From Oceanospirillaceae bacterium (GTDB taxonomy: Bacteria; Pseudomonadota; Gammaproteobacteria; Pseudomonadales; Balneatricaceae), in the NCBI GenBank assembly GCA_013215375.1, contig JABSRB010000002.1, positions 62,001 to 126,000 on the forward strand: DNA of 64,000 nucleotides, in the 5' to 3' direction. This document shows, one piece after another, positions 9,464 to 18,856 of the stretch. Each line of letters begins with the position of its first letter. Positions within the stretch are counted from its first letter, which is position 1. The notes beneath the pieces are model-generated. The model made no database searches, was not told the origin of the DNA, and saw only the letters and a program-made list of their open reading frames with translations. A program made the translations under genes and the position numbers.

Positions 9464-12229
9464 TTAGTCCAACCGTTTAAAGGTAGCGGTATCGGATGCC
9501 TCATTGGTATCGATCCCTAACAGTTTTAATCCCTTACCTGACACCATAAAAGACGGCGTAAATACGCTTTGATTAGAAATATTCCCCTGCGCATCTAATA
9601 ATACTAAGCTGGTATCGGCAAAGGTAATGGTAAAGTTCAGACCCGAAATATCAGAGGTGATATTAATTTTTTCCAAACTATTTAAGGTAGGGTAACCACC
9701 ACAGGCCTCACCTCTATCACAGATATAACCATCGCCATCCATATCGGTACCAACAATGATCTGATAGTTGCCCTCAGGAGCCTGACTGAAGGAATAATTA
9801 ATCGACCCGCTGGGGTTGTTTGCCACATATTGATCGACCACTTTATCAGTATCGGGATTAATCAACAGCACGTAACTGGTCGCCACTTTGCCTGAGACGG
9901 AATTAGCGGCAACTTGCATCAGTACATTTAGAGTTTTGGAACCGTTGCTCGATACCACAGTAATTTCACCGGTGTAAATATCATCGGCCAGGCCACTGCG
10001 ATCCACTATCACTTGATAGCTACCAAGACCATCGCCACTTACAGTAGGAGTAACACTCAGCCAAGTAGGTTCACTTGAAGTAATGCTCGTGACAACTAGA
10101 GCAGACTCAGTGGTTTTATCAATATCAAGGGAAAAAGAAGTGAGGGTGACACCAAAATTAAGCGACTGCGGATAGACATTGAGCTCAGCCGCTCCGGTAT
10201 TGTTGCCAGGCCCCGCTGCAAACTCCACAGCTTTACGCGCATCAATTAAGCCGTAGCCGTATAAATCATCCCTTCCTGCGGTCCCTATGTCGTCAGTCAA
10301 ATTGCCAGCCGCTAGATAACTGTCGATGTTAGCAGGGGTTATCGCTGGATTTACGGCCTTCATCAACGAGATCACTCCCGCCACATGGGGGGCAGCCATC
10401 GAAGTTCCCTGATAATATCCCACTAGAGATTCGCCAGCATCCGTCGCTAAAGTACTAAGCACTCCATCGGCTTGCCCATCACCACCGAGATCCGCAGATG
10501 TATCCCCACCTGGGGCGGCGATATCGATGGTGGTGCCATAAGAAGAATAAGGTGCTAAATTTTTTGCAGCATCTACCGCACTGACCGAGATAACTCCAGT
10601 CAGCGCCGCCGGATAACTATTGGCGCTATTAGCCTCATTACCCGCAGCAGCGACAATAATAACCCCCGCAGCACGGGCATCGGTAACGGCATCAGCGAGT
10701 ACTTGGCTAAAGCCCGCACCGCCTATACTCATGTTGATAATATCGGCCCGCTGTGGAGGAACCGTTAGCGAATCATTGGGTAGCCCCGCTGCGTAGAGAA
10801 TACCCTGAGCAATATCGTAATCACTACCGCCGCCAATCCCCAACGCGCGAATAGGCATGATGCTAGACAGCCAGCTAATCCCAGCCACACCCACACCATT
10901 GTTGGTATTTGCCCCAATTGTGCCCGCGACATGAGTGCCGTGATAAGAACTAGTACCGTAGGCCCCACCATCCCCGACATCGTTAGGGTCATTGTCTATG
11001 CCATCCCCGTCGCCGGCGCTCTGCACATCGCTAATAAAATCATAACCACCAATTAACTGCCCCACTAAATCGTCATGCTGCAAATAGATACCAGTATCTA
11101 TGACGGCCACAATAACGGAGCGATTTCCGGTAGTAACATTCCAGGCACCGGGTAAATTGATCATTGGATAATGCCACTGCTTTGCGTAATAGCTATCGTT
11201 AGGCGTTAACAGTATTTTTTTAATGTAGTTAGGCTGCGCGTATTCAAGGCTTGTATCCTGACTCATGGTTGAAATGGCGTAAAGTGTCTCTAGTTTTTCA
11301 CGCTGCGTCGCCGAAGTCCCCTGCGCTAGTTTCTGCTCTAAATATTGTTCGGCAGATAACAGTGTATCGGATTGTGTATTAACCAAAGATTTAAATTGAG
11401 TGCGCTTAACCTTAAACAGTTTCACCTTACTAGACGCTACTTTTGCAACCGCTTGAAAGCCGTGCGCCATCTTAAATGAACTGGCAGCGCTAGTGCTAAA
11501 AGAGCTGCTGGTTTTGTATTTAGCCACGAGTGCCATAGGCTCAAAATCAGTGGATAAATTCAGCATATTTGGTCTATTGGCAATAGCATGAGCAACAGTA
11601 GTCGTCTGCGCTAAGCCAATGGAAAGTACATAGTTTGACGCGCTATCTATCGCGAAAACATTGATAAAATAATCACCATCACTCGGCACTGTCACCGTTT
11701 CGAGGCTGGAATCAGCAGTGAGTGATGCCGCCACTAAAACTTTATTATTATCATAAAGATTTAAGTTTAAATCTTGCTCCTTATAGTCGGCAATACTTAA
11801 ACGAATCACTTGCCCCTGCTTGAGAGAGACGCTGAAATAATCATCTCTATCACCTAATACATAACTGTTACCTTCACAGCCTTTTCCTGGAGCATTAACA
11901 TAACCTCCAACGTTAGCGGGGTTGGGAATTGCCTGCGCTGTGGCGATGGTTGAATTTGACTGCGCCGATGAGTTGCTATCGTTAACATCAGAATCTATCA
12001 CCGTAAACGAGGGAATACTGATCGCACCTGAAATGTTTACATTGGCCACCCGCTTGCTCTGGTCAGCGCTGGCAGCCGCTGCACTACTACTGCTGGTATT
12101 ACTCTCGCAACTTGAGTCAGATAGCCCTACATCAACAGTACCTTCAGCATCGCCGGAACCACCACCACAACCTACCAGACCTATTACTGCCACCACGCAA
12201 AGTGACTTTATCGATCTTACAAAACTCAT
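9464..12229 (-). CDS. Lipid-anchored S8 (subtilisin-like) serine protease
   Basis: The product has ~920 residues. The start used here is MSFVRSIKS at 12229. An in-frame start lies 33 bases further upstream. A signal sequence ends in the lipobox LVGC. A Ser-rich linker, a PPC-like pre-peptidase beta domain (around residues 95-205) and a propeptide-like region follow. The S8 catalytic triad is complete: Asp in VIDTGIYLQHDDL (~376-386), His in HGTHVAGTIGANT (~432-443) and Ser in GTSMAAPHVAGV (~608-619). The C-terminal ~250 residues hold beta-sandwich modules and an EF-hand-like DMDGDGYICDRGE loop that may bind calcium. It is probably displayed on the envelope or released to degrade proteins. Confidence 0.93.
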   Translation of the reverse strand: MSFVRSIKSLCVVAVIGLVGCGGGSGDAEGTVDVGLSDSSCESNTSSSSAAAASADQSKRVANVNISGAISIPSFTVIDSDVNDSNSSAQSNSTIATAQAIPNPANVGGYVNAPGKGCEGNSYVLGDRDDYFSVSLKQGQVIRLSIADYKEQDLNLNLYDNNKVLVAASLTADSSLETVTVPSDGDYFINVFAIDSASNYVLSIGLAQTTTVAHAIANRPNMLNLSTDFEPMALVAKYKTSSSFSTSAASSFKMAHGFQAVAKVASSKVKLFKVKRTQFKSLVNTQSDTLLSAEQYLEQKLAQGTSATQREKLETLYAISTMSQDTSLEYAQPNYIKKILLTPNDSYYAKQWHYPMINLPGAWNVTTGNRSVIVAVIDTGIYLQHDDLVGQLIGGYDFISDVQSAGDGDGIDNDPNDVGDGGAYGTSSYHGTHVAGTIGANTNNGVGVAGISWLSSIMPIRALGIGGGSDYDIAQGILYAAGLPNDSLTVPPQRADIINMSIGGAGFSQVLADAVTDARAAGVIIVAAAGNEANSANSYPAALTGVISVSAVDAAKNLAPYSSYGTTIDIAAPGGDTSADLGGDGQADGVLSTLATDAGESLVGYYQGTSMAAPHVAGVISLMKAVNPAITPANIDSYLAAGNLTDDIGTAGRDDLYGYGLIDARKAVEFAAGPGNNTGAAELNVYPQSLNFGVTLTSFSLDIDKTTESALVVTSITSSEPTWLSVTPTVSGDGLGSYQVIVDRSGLADDIYTGEITVVSSNGSKTLNVLMQVAANSVSGKVATSYVLLINPDTDKVVDQYVANNPSGSINYSFSQAPEGNYQIIVGTDMDGDGYICDRGEACGGYPTLNSLEKINITSDISGLNFTITFADTSLVLLDAQGNISNQSVFTPSFMVSGKGLKLLGIDTNEASDTATFKRLD

Positions 12230-12323
12230 ACCACCACTAGCCACTTTAATAAATTTATACATAGTTATCCCTGAGCAAATATACTGAGCTTACAAAACGC
12301 CTAAAAAGAACAGTACTCCATCT

Positions 12324-12755
12324 TTAATTGACCGGATAATTAGAGAGTTCCATACAGGAGATAGTTTTTTCTACACCCTCTATTTCTCTTATATCATCCA
12401 CTAGCTGATCTAGCTCACTACTTGCCTCTACACTAATTTCTACCATCAAATCATAAATACCACTGACCGATTTAATAGCACTTATCTGGGGCATCTGTTG
12501 CAATATTTTGACCACACGCCTAGACACACCCGCCTGCAAATTGATCAACATTTGCGCCTTTAACAAGCGTTTTTGATATTGATCATCAAATTCTATGGTG
12601 AATTTTTTAATAATTTTACGCCGAGTTAAGGTATCAATCCTGTTTTGCACCGTTGTTCTGGATACATTCAGTTTTTTTCCTAGTGAAACGACCGATTCGC
12701 GGCTGTTGTTTTGCAGCAGGGCAATTAACTGTCTGTCTCTGGCATCAAGTTCCAT
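12324..12755 (-). CDS. Lrp/AsnC family transcriptional regulator
   Basis: I placed the start at MELDARDRQLIALL (12755), where family similarity begins. An in-frame upstream start would add 17 hydrophobic residues that do not belong to the family. The 143-residue protein has an N-terminal helix-turn-helix (VVSLGKKLNVSRTTVQNRI, about residues 18-40) and a C-terminal RAM effector domain (about 65-140). It is divergent from the diaminopimelate decarboxylase gene, so it probably senses lysine or a related amino acid and controls lysA. A 9-base inverted repeat (12861-12869 and 12887-12895) in the shared promoter could be its site. Confidence 0.9.
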   Translation of the reverse strand: MELDARDRQLIALLQNNSRESVVSLGKKLNVSRTTVQNRIDTLTRRKIIKKFTIEFDDQYQKRLLKAQMLINLQAGVSRRVVKILQQMPQISAIKSVSGIYDLMVEISVEASSELDQLVDDIREIEGVEKTISCMELSNYPVN

Positions 12756-12860
12756 AAATATAATAAACAATCCGTATATGAAGTTAAAAATAAACACTAC
12801 AAACAATTACTTATACAAAAACCAAGCACATTCTAAGCAGTACCAAGGCATAAGTCATTA

Positions 12861-12895
12861 GCTATTATCAGCCGTCATTGTAAATCGATAATAGC
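12861..12895. promoter_or_regulatory. Inverted repeat between Lrp-type regulator and lysA
   Basis: GCTATTATC at 12861-12869 and its complement GATAATAGC at 12887-12895 form a 9-base inverted repeat with a 17-base spacer in the divergent promoter region. AT-rich dyads of this kind suit Lrp/AsnC regulators. No lysine riboswitch is visible in front of lysA, so regulation by the neighbouring protein is plausible. This is an inference. Confidence 0.4.
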
Positions 12896-13012
12896 CACCT
12901 GCATTATGCAAGGTATTAGCTGGCATTATGGCAAATTGTAGCGTTGTTTGTGAAATTAACTGTGAGTAGAATTTCAGTCATCGATTATAAACCTACAGCT
13001 CAGGAGCATCCT

Positions 13013-14281
13013 TTGCATCACTTTGACTATAACAACGGCACGTTGATGGTAGAAAACCTATCCATTGAAGCGTTGACGAGCCGTTACCCAACCCCATTTT
13101 ACTGCTACAGCGCCAACAGTATTCGCCAACAATACCAAGCCTTTACCGATGCCTTTAGCGATTTACCGGCACTGATTTGCTATGCATTAAAAGCGAATTC
13201 TAACCAAGCGGTGCTGACTATATTGGCAAAGCAGGGGGCGGGGGCAGATGTGGTCTCTGAAGGAGAGCTGCGCCGCGCTTTAAAGGCGGGAATTCCCGCT
13301 CACAAAATTGTATTTTCCGGGGTTGCTAAAACTGAACGTGAAATAGAGTTTGCACTGGCACAAGATATTTTGTGTTTTAACGTTGAGTCTGCCACCGAGC
13401 TGCAGCAAATATCCAATTTAGCCAGCGCCAGTGGGCACAGCGCCAATATATCACTGCGTATTAACCCCGATGTAGATGCCGGCACCCACGCCAAAATTTC
13501 CACGGGCAAAAGTGACAATAAGTTTGGCATCCCCTATCTCGATGCGCTGGCAGTGTATCAGTTGGCAGCGAACCTGCCGGGGATACAAATTAAGGGCATC
13601 GATATGCATATAGGTAGCCAGATTAGTACGATCAGCGCTTTTGATGCCGCTATTGAATGTTTGCTAAGCTTAATAGAGCAACTCAAAGAGCATCATATCA
13701 ACATTGAACATATCGATTTTGGCGGCGGCTTAGGAGTCACTTACACAGATCAAGACAAGTCAGAACAGGCACTACTTGAAGAGTACTCAGCAATTATCCA
13801 CAAGCACGCAGGCCGCTTAAGTTGCAAAATGATTTTTGAGCCCGGGCGTTTTATCACCGCAAATGCAGGATTATTAATTACTCAGGTAATTCACGTAAAG
13901 CCAGTACAGAAAAAGACCTTTGTGATTATTGATGCCGCGATGAACGATTTGATCCGCCCCACTCTTTACGATGCCTGGCACAAGATAAGCCCAGTGTTAG
14001 AGCCCGCAGCAAACGCAGTTACGCAAATGGTCGATGTAGTCGGCCCCGTCTGTGAATCCGGTGATTACATTGCCCAAGACAGAGCACTAACGGTGGTGAA
14101 GAGCGGTGAGTTTCTGGCGATCCATTCAGCAGGAGCCTATGGTGCAGTCTCATCCAATACTTATAATAGCCGACGCTTGATTGCAGAAGTGTTAGTAGAT
14201 GGCGATAGAGACCACTTAATCAGACCTAGCCCCAGCTATGAGGATTTAATCGCTTTGGATTCGATCCCCAATTGGTTATAG
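13013..14281 (+). CDS. lysA: Diaminopimelate decarboxylase
   Basis: This enzyme decarboxylates meso-diaminopimelate to L-lysine. I chose the TTG at 13013 because AGGAG ends 6 bases before it and the encoded protein then starts at the family's usual place (LHHFDYNNGTLMVEN). An alternative TTG at 12944 would add 23 residues without similarity. The PLP lysine is in CYALKANSN (about residue 60). Later come the fold type III motifs GADVVSEGEL, MHIGSQ, FGGGLGVTY, EPGRF and, near the end, the substrate-site CESGDY and GAYG. The ~422 residues are normal. It stands alone, divergent from an Lrp-type regulator. Confidence 0.95.
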   Translation: MHHFDYNNGTLMVENLSIEALTSRYPTPFYCYSANSIRQQYQAFTDAFSDLPALICYALKANSNQAVLTILAKQGAGADVVSEGELRRALKAGIPAHKIVFSGVAKTEREIEFALAQDILCFNVESATELQQISNLASASGHSANISLRINPDVDAGTHAKISTGKSDNKFGIPYLDALAVYQLAANLPGIQIKGIDMHIGSQISTISAFDAAIECLLSLIEQLKEHHINIEHIDFGGGLGVTYTDQDKSEQALLEEYSAIIHKHAGRLSCKMIFEPGRFITANAGLLITQVIHVKPVQKKTFVIIDAAMNDLIRPTLYDAWHKISPVLEPAANAVTQMVDVVGPVCESGDYIAQDRALTVVKSGEFLAIHSAGAYGAVSSNTYNSRRLIAEVLVDGDRDHLIRPSPSYEDLIALDSIPNWL

Positions 14282-14335
14282 CAAGTAGCTTTGCTGCTCT
14301 AAAATAAGGCCAGTGAAGTACACAGGCCTGATCTT

Positions 14336-15541
14336 TTAAACCTTCACTCCACTGGGTAAGTCTTGGCTCTTATAACGATTGGCGATGAGTAACAATATCC
14401 CCGGGACTAGTAGCAACATGGCCAACCAGTTGCTGTTTTCCCAACCTATGCCATAAAACAGTGCGCCCGCTGAAAATGCGCCAATCGTATTGAGTACCGC
14501 CACGGCTGATTCATTGATCCCCTGAATCTTGTGTTTGTCACCTTTCAGTGAAGTCACCATGGCGCTACCGCCCACGTAGAGCATATTCCAGCCTAAACCT
14601 ATACCGATTAGCGCCGCCAATATGCCGTTATAGCCACTGCCATAAATAGCCACCAACATTGCCGCTAACATCATCATGTAGCCGGCAAATATCACGCTCT
14701 GTGCACCGAGTCTGGCAATGACTCGCCCCATAAATAATGATGGAACAAACATTGCCAGCACATGGCACTGTATGACAAACATAACATCGGCAAACTCAAA
14801 CCCCATGGCATTGAGCGTCATAGATGATTGCATCATCAACAGCCCCATCAACATAAAGCCAAAGCCCGAGGCGTAGATAGAGACAAACAATGGCAAGCTC
14901 AATATTTTTTGGCTCTGTGCACTGGTATCACTTAGCGGCACTGTGCTCTGTGCAGGTATCGCTTCCTCTGCCATCTCCTCTGCCATCTCCTTAGGCACCA
15001 TTAGCAAGATCCCCACCAGCACTAACGCAATTAACACAAACGCTAAATAGCTGCCGCTAAAAGCATAATCGTCAATCAGCAAACGGCCATGTTTCGCGAT
15101 CATTGGCCCGACAAAAGCAGCCGCTACGCCACCGAGCGTGACGATCGATAGCACCTTAGCTTTTTCACTGGCTTTGACGCCATCAGTGGCGGCAAACCTA
15201 AAATAGGCAAAGGCACTTAAGCTGACACCAAAGGAGCTATGGGCAATCACGTTGAGCGCAAAAGAGTGCCAATAAATAGACAGCGCCCCCAGCCCACCCC
15301 CGAGCGCCAAAGTGAGTGCGCCCAGATAAAAAATAGGCTTGCGACCAAAGCGTTTCATCGACATCGACAGCAAATAAGAGCAAAAGATAATCGCGGCAAA
15401 TTGCGCCCCGTACGAGAGCGTCGATAAGCTGGCCATTGGTGCCAGTTCTTTACCGACCATCGCCGAAATAGACACAGTAATAACCGCACTGGTTAATGCC
15501 AGTGCCTGCGCTGCGCTGTAAAGCCATGTTTGAATACGCAT
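14336..15541 (-). CDS. MFS transporter
   Basis: This 401-residue inner-membrane carrier has about 12 hydrophobic segments and the MFS loop 2-3 signature in the form MKRFGRKPIFYLGA. A cytoplasmic loop around residues 185-205 (EEMAEEMAEEAIP) separates the two six-helix halves. The start has an AAGGAAAG ribosome site. It lies 10 bases downstream of the aspartate/glutamate racemase gene and is probably cotranscribed with it. A MocR regulator is divergent to the pair. The substrate is unknown. An amino acid or its derivative is a reasonable guess from this context. Confidence 0.88.
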   Translation of the reverse strand: MRIQTWLYSAAQALALTSAVITVSISAMVGKELAPMASLSTLSYGAQFAAIIFCSYLLSMSMKRFGRKPIFYLGALTLALGGGLGALSIYWHSFALNVIAHSSFGVSLSAFAYFRFAATDGVKASEKAKVLSIVTLGGVAAAFVGPMIAKHGRLLIDDYAFSGSYLAFVLIALVLVGILLMVPKEMAEEMAEEAIPAQSTVPLSDTSAQSQKILSLPLFVSIYASGFGFMLMGLLMMQSSMTLNAMGFEFADVMFVIQCHVLAMFVPSLFMGRVIARLGAQSVIFAGYMMMLAAMLVAIYGSGYNGILAALIGIGLGWNMLYVGGSAMVTSLKGDKHKIQGINESAVAVLNTIGAFSAGALFYGIGWENSNWLAMLLLVPGILLLIANRYKSQDLPSGVKV

Positions 15542-15551
15542 TTTTCTTTCC

Positions 15552-16247
15552 TTAATCTGCCAGTGCCGCAGTAACTGCAGCGTCGGCGTGAATTTTAGTG
15601 GTGTCGTACAAAGGCACGCTAGTGTGCGATTGATTGATCAATAACGTAATTTCAGTGCAACCCAAAATCACCGCTTGGGCACCTTGTTGAAAGAGATCAT
15701 CAACAATTTCAAGATACTGCTGCCGCGATTGATCATTAATCTCACCCAAGCACAGCTGCGTATAAATGATATCGTGTAACGTTTTTCGCTGCGCCGTATT
15801 GGGCACTATCACCTCAATGCCAAAGCGCTCCTGCAACCTGCCTTTATAAAAATCTTGCTCCATCGTGAATGCCGTACCCAGCAGCCCTACTTTGTCCACC
15901 CCATCTGCCTGCAACTGCTTAGCGGTGGCATCGGCAATATGAAGGATAGGTATGTTGAGCTCTGCTTGAATTTGCTCAGCCACTTTGTGCATGGTATTGG
16001 TACATATTAACAAAAAATCAGCCCCGGCTGCCTGAATGTTCAAGGCACTTTCTATTAAAATCTCAGCCGTTTGCTGCCAATCGCCTGCGTGCTGTAGCTT
16101 TTCAATCTCTGCAAAGTCGACGCTGACCATGGCTATTTTTGCCGAGTGCAAACCTTTAAGCTCGGCTTTGATGCCAAGGTTAATCGCCGTGTAATAACTT
16201 GCTGTAGACTCCCAGCTCATACCGCCTAACAAACCTATGGTTTTCAT
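15552..16247 (-). CDS. Aspartate/glutamate racemase family protein (YgeA/RacX type)
   Basis: This 231-residue protein has the start IGLLGGMSWESTASYY, the first active-site motif CTNTMHK (residues 82-88) and the second one LGCTEI, which carries the catalytic Cys. These PLP-independent enzymes interconvert L and D forms of acidic or other amino acids. The residue before NTMH is Thr rather than the Cys of classical members. That pattern is known from the E. coli L-Asp/Glu-specific enzyme. It heads the racemase-MFS pair and is divergent from a MocR-type regulator. A second paralogue is encoded at 21663. Confidence 0.92.
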   Translation of the reverse strand: MKTIGLLGGMSWESTASYYTAINLGIKAELKGLHSAKIAMVSVDFAEIEKLQHAGDWQQTAEILIESALNIQAAGADFLLICTNTMHKVAEQIQAELNIPILHIADATAKQLQADGVDKVGLLGTAFTMEQDFYKGRLQERFGIEVIVPNTAQRKTLHDIIYTQLCLGEINDQSRQQYLEIVDDLFQQGAQAVILGCTEITLLINQSHTSVPLYDTTKIHADAAVTAALAD

Positions 16248-16296
16248 CGCGCTCCCCGCTGCTTGCTATCAATTGCCATTGAGTGTCACACAAGCT

Positions 16297-16327
16297 ATTG
16301 TATGACTCAATAAAATAATTGTATGAC
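16297..16327. promoter_or_regulatory. Paired direct repeats, likely MocR-type regulator binding site
   Basis: ATTGTATGAC occurs twice in the same orientation, at 16297-16306 and 16318-16327. The spacing is exactly 21 bases start to start, which is two helical turns. The repeats lie between the racemase gene (start 16247, minus) and the MocR gene (start 16362, plus). MocR/GabR/PdxR proteins are known to bind direct repeats spaced by about two turns, so this pair is probably the operator for both promoters. Confidence 0.65.
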
Positions 16328-16361
16328 CTACAACTTAACTTGATTTTCCAAAGGTATAACT

Positions 16362-17684
16362 ATGTGGCTACCACAGATAAACGCGGACAAAATAGGCGCG
16401 CAAACGCTAGTACAAGCCATCGAAAAAGCCATCGCAGATCAGGTATTAGCTGTCGGCGAACGATTACCACCACAGCGTATTTTGGCCTACAAACTCGGCG
16501 TAAATCCCACCACCGTCTCGCGCGCCTATCGCCGCGCCGCAGAAAAAGGATTAGTCGGTGGTCAAATTGGCCGCGGCACTTATGTGCTGGCACAAAGTAA
16601 CGTGGCGTTGTTTACCCGCTGCCTCGCGCAGCAACAGCAGGGAGTGATCGACCTATCGATCAACAAACTCGAGTGCGAGCCGCAACTGTTAGCCATCAAC
16701 AAAGCGATCAATCATGCCAACCTCTTTTTAGATGAGGGGATCTATTACGAATACATCGGCAAAAGCTTGATCGAGCGCTACCAGCGCGCCATCAGCCAAT
16801 GGCTAGCAAATACCCGCAACATCCAGTTCGAGCCCTCGCAAATACTGGCGCTGCCAAGCTGCCAGTACGCCATCCACTTTATCTTTAGCCACCAGCTAAA
16901 GCGTGGCGATGTGGTGATTGTCGAGCAATTCACCGCCCCCGGCATCATCACTGCCGCCAAACAACATGGCTTGCGCCTGTTTAGCTGTAAATGCGATGAG
17001 CAGGGATTAATACCAACGGCACTTGACTCTATTATCAAACAAACCAACAGCCGCACTTTAATTACCGTGCCCTCCAATCAATCACCGATGGGTACAACCG
17101 CCTCTACAGCGCGACGCAAAGCGCTGGCCAAAATCATTATTGCTCAAGATTTATTGGTCATAGAAGAAGATATCTACGGCATGTTCGCAGAGCCTGCACC
17201 CCTAGCCAAATTTGCTCCTCTACACTGCCTGCTACTGTCGGGGTTTAGCAAGTGCCTAAGTGGAGGTCACAAGGCCTCATTTATAGCTTCCAAACACCCG
17301 CTGTTAGCAAAACTAGCTGAGCGCGTGGTAGAGACAATATGGTTGGTATCCTCCAGTGCCGCGAGTCATATCATCACCGCCATTGAAAACGGCTACCTCG
17401 ATAAAGCCATCAAATTAGTGGCTGAAAGTAACGCTGAAAAAAGTAAAATACTGGCTAAAATATTGGGTTTATCGCTCAATATGCAAAGCCCTCATCACTG
17501 GATAGCCAGCTCAGACTCTTTTATTCAACAGGCAGAACATGCCGGGGTTATCTTGGCGCACCGCGATCACTTTAGTGTCGATAATAAAAGTGATAAAGTA
17601 TTTTATCGTATTGGGGTAAATGGCTTGAGTGCGGATAAAATAAGGCAGGCGGCGATTATATTGGCGGGGATAAAGAGGGATTAG
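16362..17684 (+). CDS. MocR-type PLP-dependent regulator (GntR HTH plus aminotransferase domain)
   Basis: This 440-residue protein has an N-terminal GntR winged helix (residues ~12-75, with GVNPTTVSRAYRRAAEKGL) and a fold type I aminotransferase domain (about 95-440). The probable PLP lysine is in SGFSKCLSGG near residue 296. Such proteins sense PLP-bound amino compounds and regulate a neighbouring gene. Here that is the divergent racemase/MFS pair, with paired direct repeats between them. The ATG has an AAGG ribosome site. The TAG stop at 17682-17684 is followed with no gap by a heptamer array, so the C-terminus may have been set by the repeat. Confidence 0.92.
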   Translation: MWLPQINADKIGAQTLVQAIEKAIADQVLAVGERLPPQRILAYKLGVNPTTVSRAYRRAAEKGLVGGQIGRGTYVLAQSNVALFTRCLAQQQQGVIDLSINKLECEPQLLAINKAINHANLFLDEGIYYEYIGKSLIERYQRAISQWLANTRNIQFEPSQILALPSCQYAIHFIFSHQLKRGDVVIVEQFTAPGIITAAKQHGLRLFSCKCDEQGLIPTALDSIIKQTNSRTLITVPSNQSPMGTTASTARRKALAKIIIAQDLLVIEEDIYGMFAEPAPLAKFAPLHCLLLSGFSKCLSGGHKASFIASKHPLLAKLAERVVETIWLVSSSAASHIITAIENGYLDKAIKLVAESNAEKSKILAKILGLSLNMQSPHHWIASSDSFIQQAEHAGVILAHRDHFSVDNKSDKVFYRIGVNGLSADKIRQAAIILAGIKRD

Positions 17685-17756
17685 TCGTTGGTCGTTGGTC
17701 GTTGGTCGTTGGTCGTTGGTCGTTGGTCGTTGGTCGTTGGTCGTTGGTCGTTGGTC
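17685..17756 (+). repeat. Heptamer tandem array (TCGTTGG), 10.3 copies
   Basis: Ten perfect copies of TCGTTGG plus two bases run from 17685 to 17756. The first copy begins directly after the TAG stop of the MocR gene. An inverted single copy, CCAACGACC, follows at 17777-17785, just before the 3' end of the convergent hydrolase gene. The unit has no stop codon on either strand in any frame. Copy number should be variable by slippage. Confidence 0.97.
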
Positions 17757-17791
17757 ACTATACTAATGACTAAAAACCAACGACCAATAAC

Positions 17792-18577
17792 TCAATGTTT
17801 ATTTAGCCAATCCGTAATTGTCTGGGCAGCTCCCTTTGGATCTTCTTGGGGGAACAAGTGACCTCCCTCCAATACTTTATAATCCATGCCGGCGGTTTTA
17901 GATAATCTAGCCGCAAAAGGTTGGCCGGAAAACACACTCTCTTTTGCAGTCAAATACAACCCGGGCATCGCCAATGGCTTGCGATATCGCCATAGGTCAT
18001 CGGGTGCGGTGCGAAATAATGCTAACTCAGTCGCTAAATCAATCGTCAGCGTCACTTGCCCATCATCTGTATCAACCAAGCCATGCTGGATATAAGCCTT
18101 GAAAGATGCTTCAGTAAAGTCTTTAAACAGACGCTTACCGCGTAAATTGTCATAAGCTTGCTCGCGGCTGGCAAAGTGCGTACGACGTTTTTTGCTAGCA
18201 CCGGCAGGCGTGAGACGATCGCTAAAACCAAATTTCTTAGACAGCCACCAAATCGAGTTTTGCCAGCCATTAATGACCGGCGGGTCCAATAGAATAAGAT
18301 GACTAAATAGCTCTGGACGCTTTCGTGCTAACAGATAGCTCAGCATGCCCCCCAATGAGTGACCTATCCCTACCACTGGGCTCTGATGCCTACTTTCAAT
18401 CTCTCGCTCAAGTTCCAGCACTAAGTGCGGCCAATTATTGGTAATGGGAAAGTCAGCGTTTACACCTATCTTTTCAATGTAATCAATCTTGTGCTCATGT
18501 TGCTGTAAAGCATCAAAGAATTCGGCATAGCAAGGGCTGGGAAAACCGTTGGCATGGGCAAAAAATAGTGTACTCAT
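17792..18577 (-). CDS. Alpha/beta hydrolase
   Basis: I use the ATG at 18577 (MSTLFFAHANGFPS), which is where relatives start. An in-frame ATG 60 bases upstream would add a hydrophobic leader and cannot be excluded. The ~261-residue protein has the oxyanion HANGFP motif, the nucleophile elbow GHSLGG and a C-terminal GGHLFPQEDP with the catalytic His. It is probably a soluble esterase or lipase-like enzyme of unknown substrate. Heptamer repeats lie on both sides of the gene: GGTCGTTGG begins within 6 bases after its stop, and a three-copy array lies ~90 bases upstream of its start. Confidence 0.85.
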   Translation of the reverse strand: MSTLFFAHANGFPSPCYAEFFDALQQHEHKIDYIEKIGVNADFPITNNWPHLVLELEREIESRHQSPVVGIGHSLGGMLSYLLARKRPELFSHLILLDPPVINGWQNSIWWLSKKFGFSDRLTPAGASKKRRTHFASREQAYDNLRGKRLFKDFTEASFKAYIQHGLVDTDDGQVTLTIDLATELALFRTAPDDLWRYRKPLAMPGLYLTAKESVFSGQPFAARLSKTAGMDYKVLEGGHLFPQEDPKGAAQTITDWLNKH

Positions 18578-18666
18578 AAGTATTGGATAAGCTATTTTGA
18601 AAAAATCCAGCATAGGTAAAATGCGCCAGTGCGTCAAGAAGGATTATTTATAGATCAAGATCTTGG

Positions 18667-18691
18667 GTCGTTAGTCGTTAGTCGTTAGTTA
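18667..18691 (+). repeat. Short heptamer array (GTCGTTA), 3.6 copies
   Basis: Three perfect copies of GTCGTTA and a partial fourth lie at 18667-18691, upstream of the hydrolase gene. The unit differs from the 17685 array only by A for G at one position (GTCGTTR). Inverted units TAACGAC and TGACGAC occur at 18844-18857, at the end of the phnN-like gene. The region 18578-18856 holds no gene. Confidence 0.9.
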
Positions 18692-18702
18692 GAAGGCTAA
18701 GG

Positions 18703-18775
18703 GATTTTTCACCACAGAGGGCACAGAGGCGCTGCGCTACACAAAGAAAATCAAAAACTTCTGTAGTGAATAAGA
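18703..18775. repeat. CACAGAGG-type intergenic repeat
   Basis: The text TTTTTCACCACAGAGGGCAC followed by AGAGGCGC is a member of the short CCACAGAGG/CACAGAGG repeats that occur between genes in many proteobacteria. I see only one copy in this window. Its boundaries are approximate. No coding potential is seen. Confidence 0.4.
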
Positions 18776-18856
18776 AAACTAGTTAATTTCGAACATCTTG
18801 ATTAACCACTTAACTTGGCTTGAACGGACTAAAGACCAGATACTAACGACTGACGA

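Noticed and set aside
12944-13012. N-terminal extension of lysA from an upstream TTG
   Set aside because: No ribosome site and no similarity to LysA in the added 23 residues. The TTG at 13013 has AGGAG in front.
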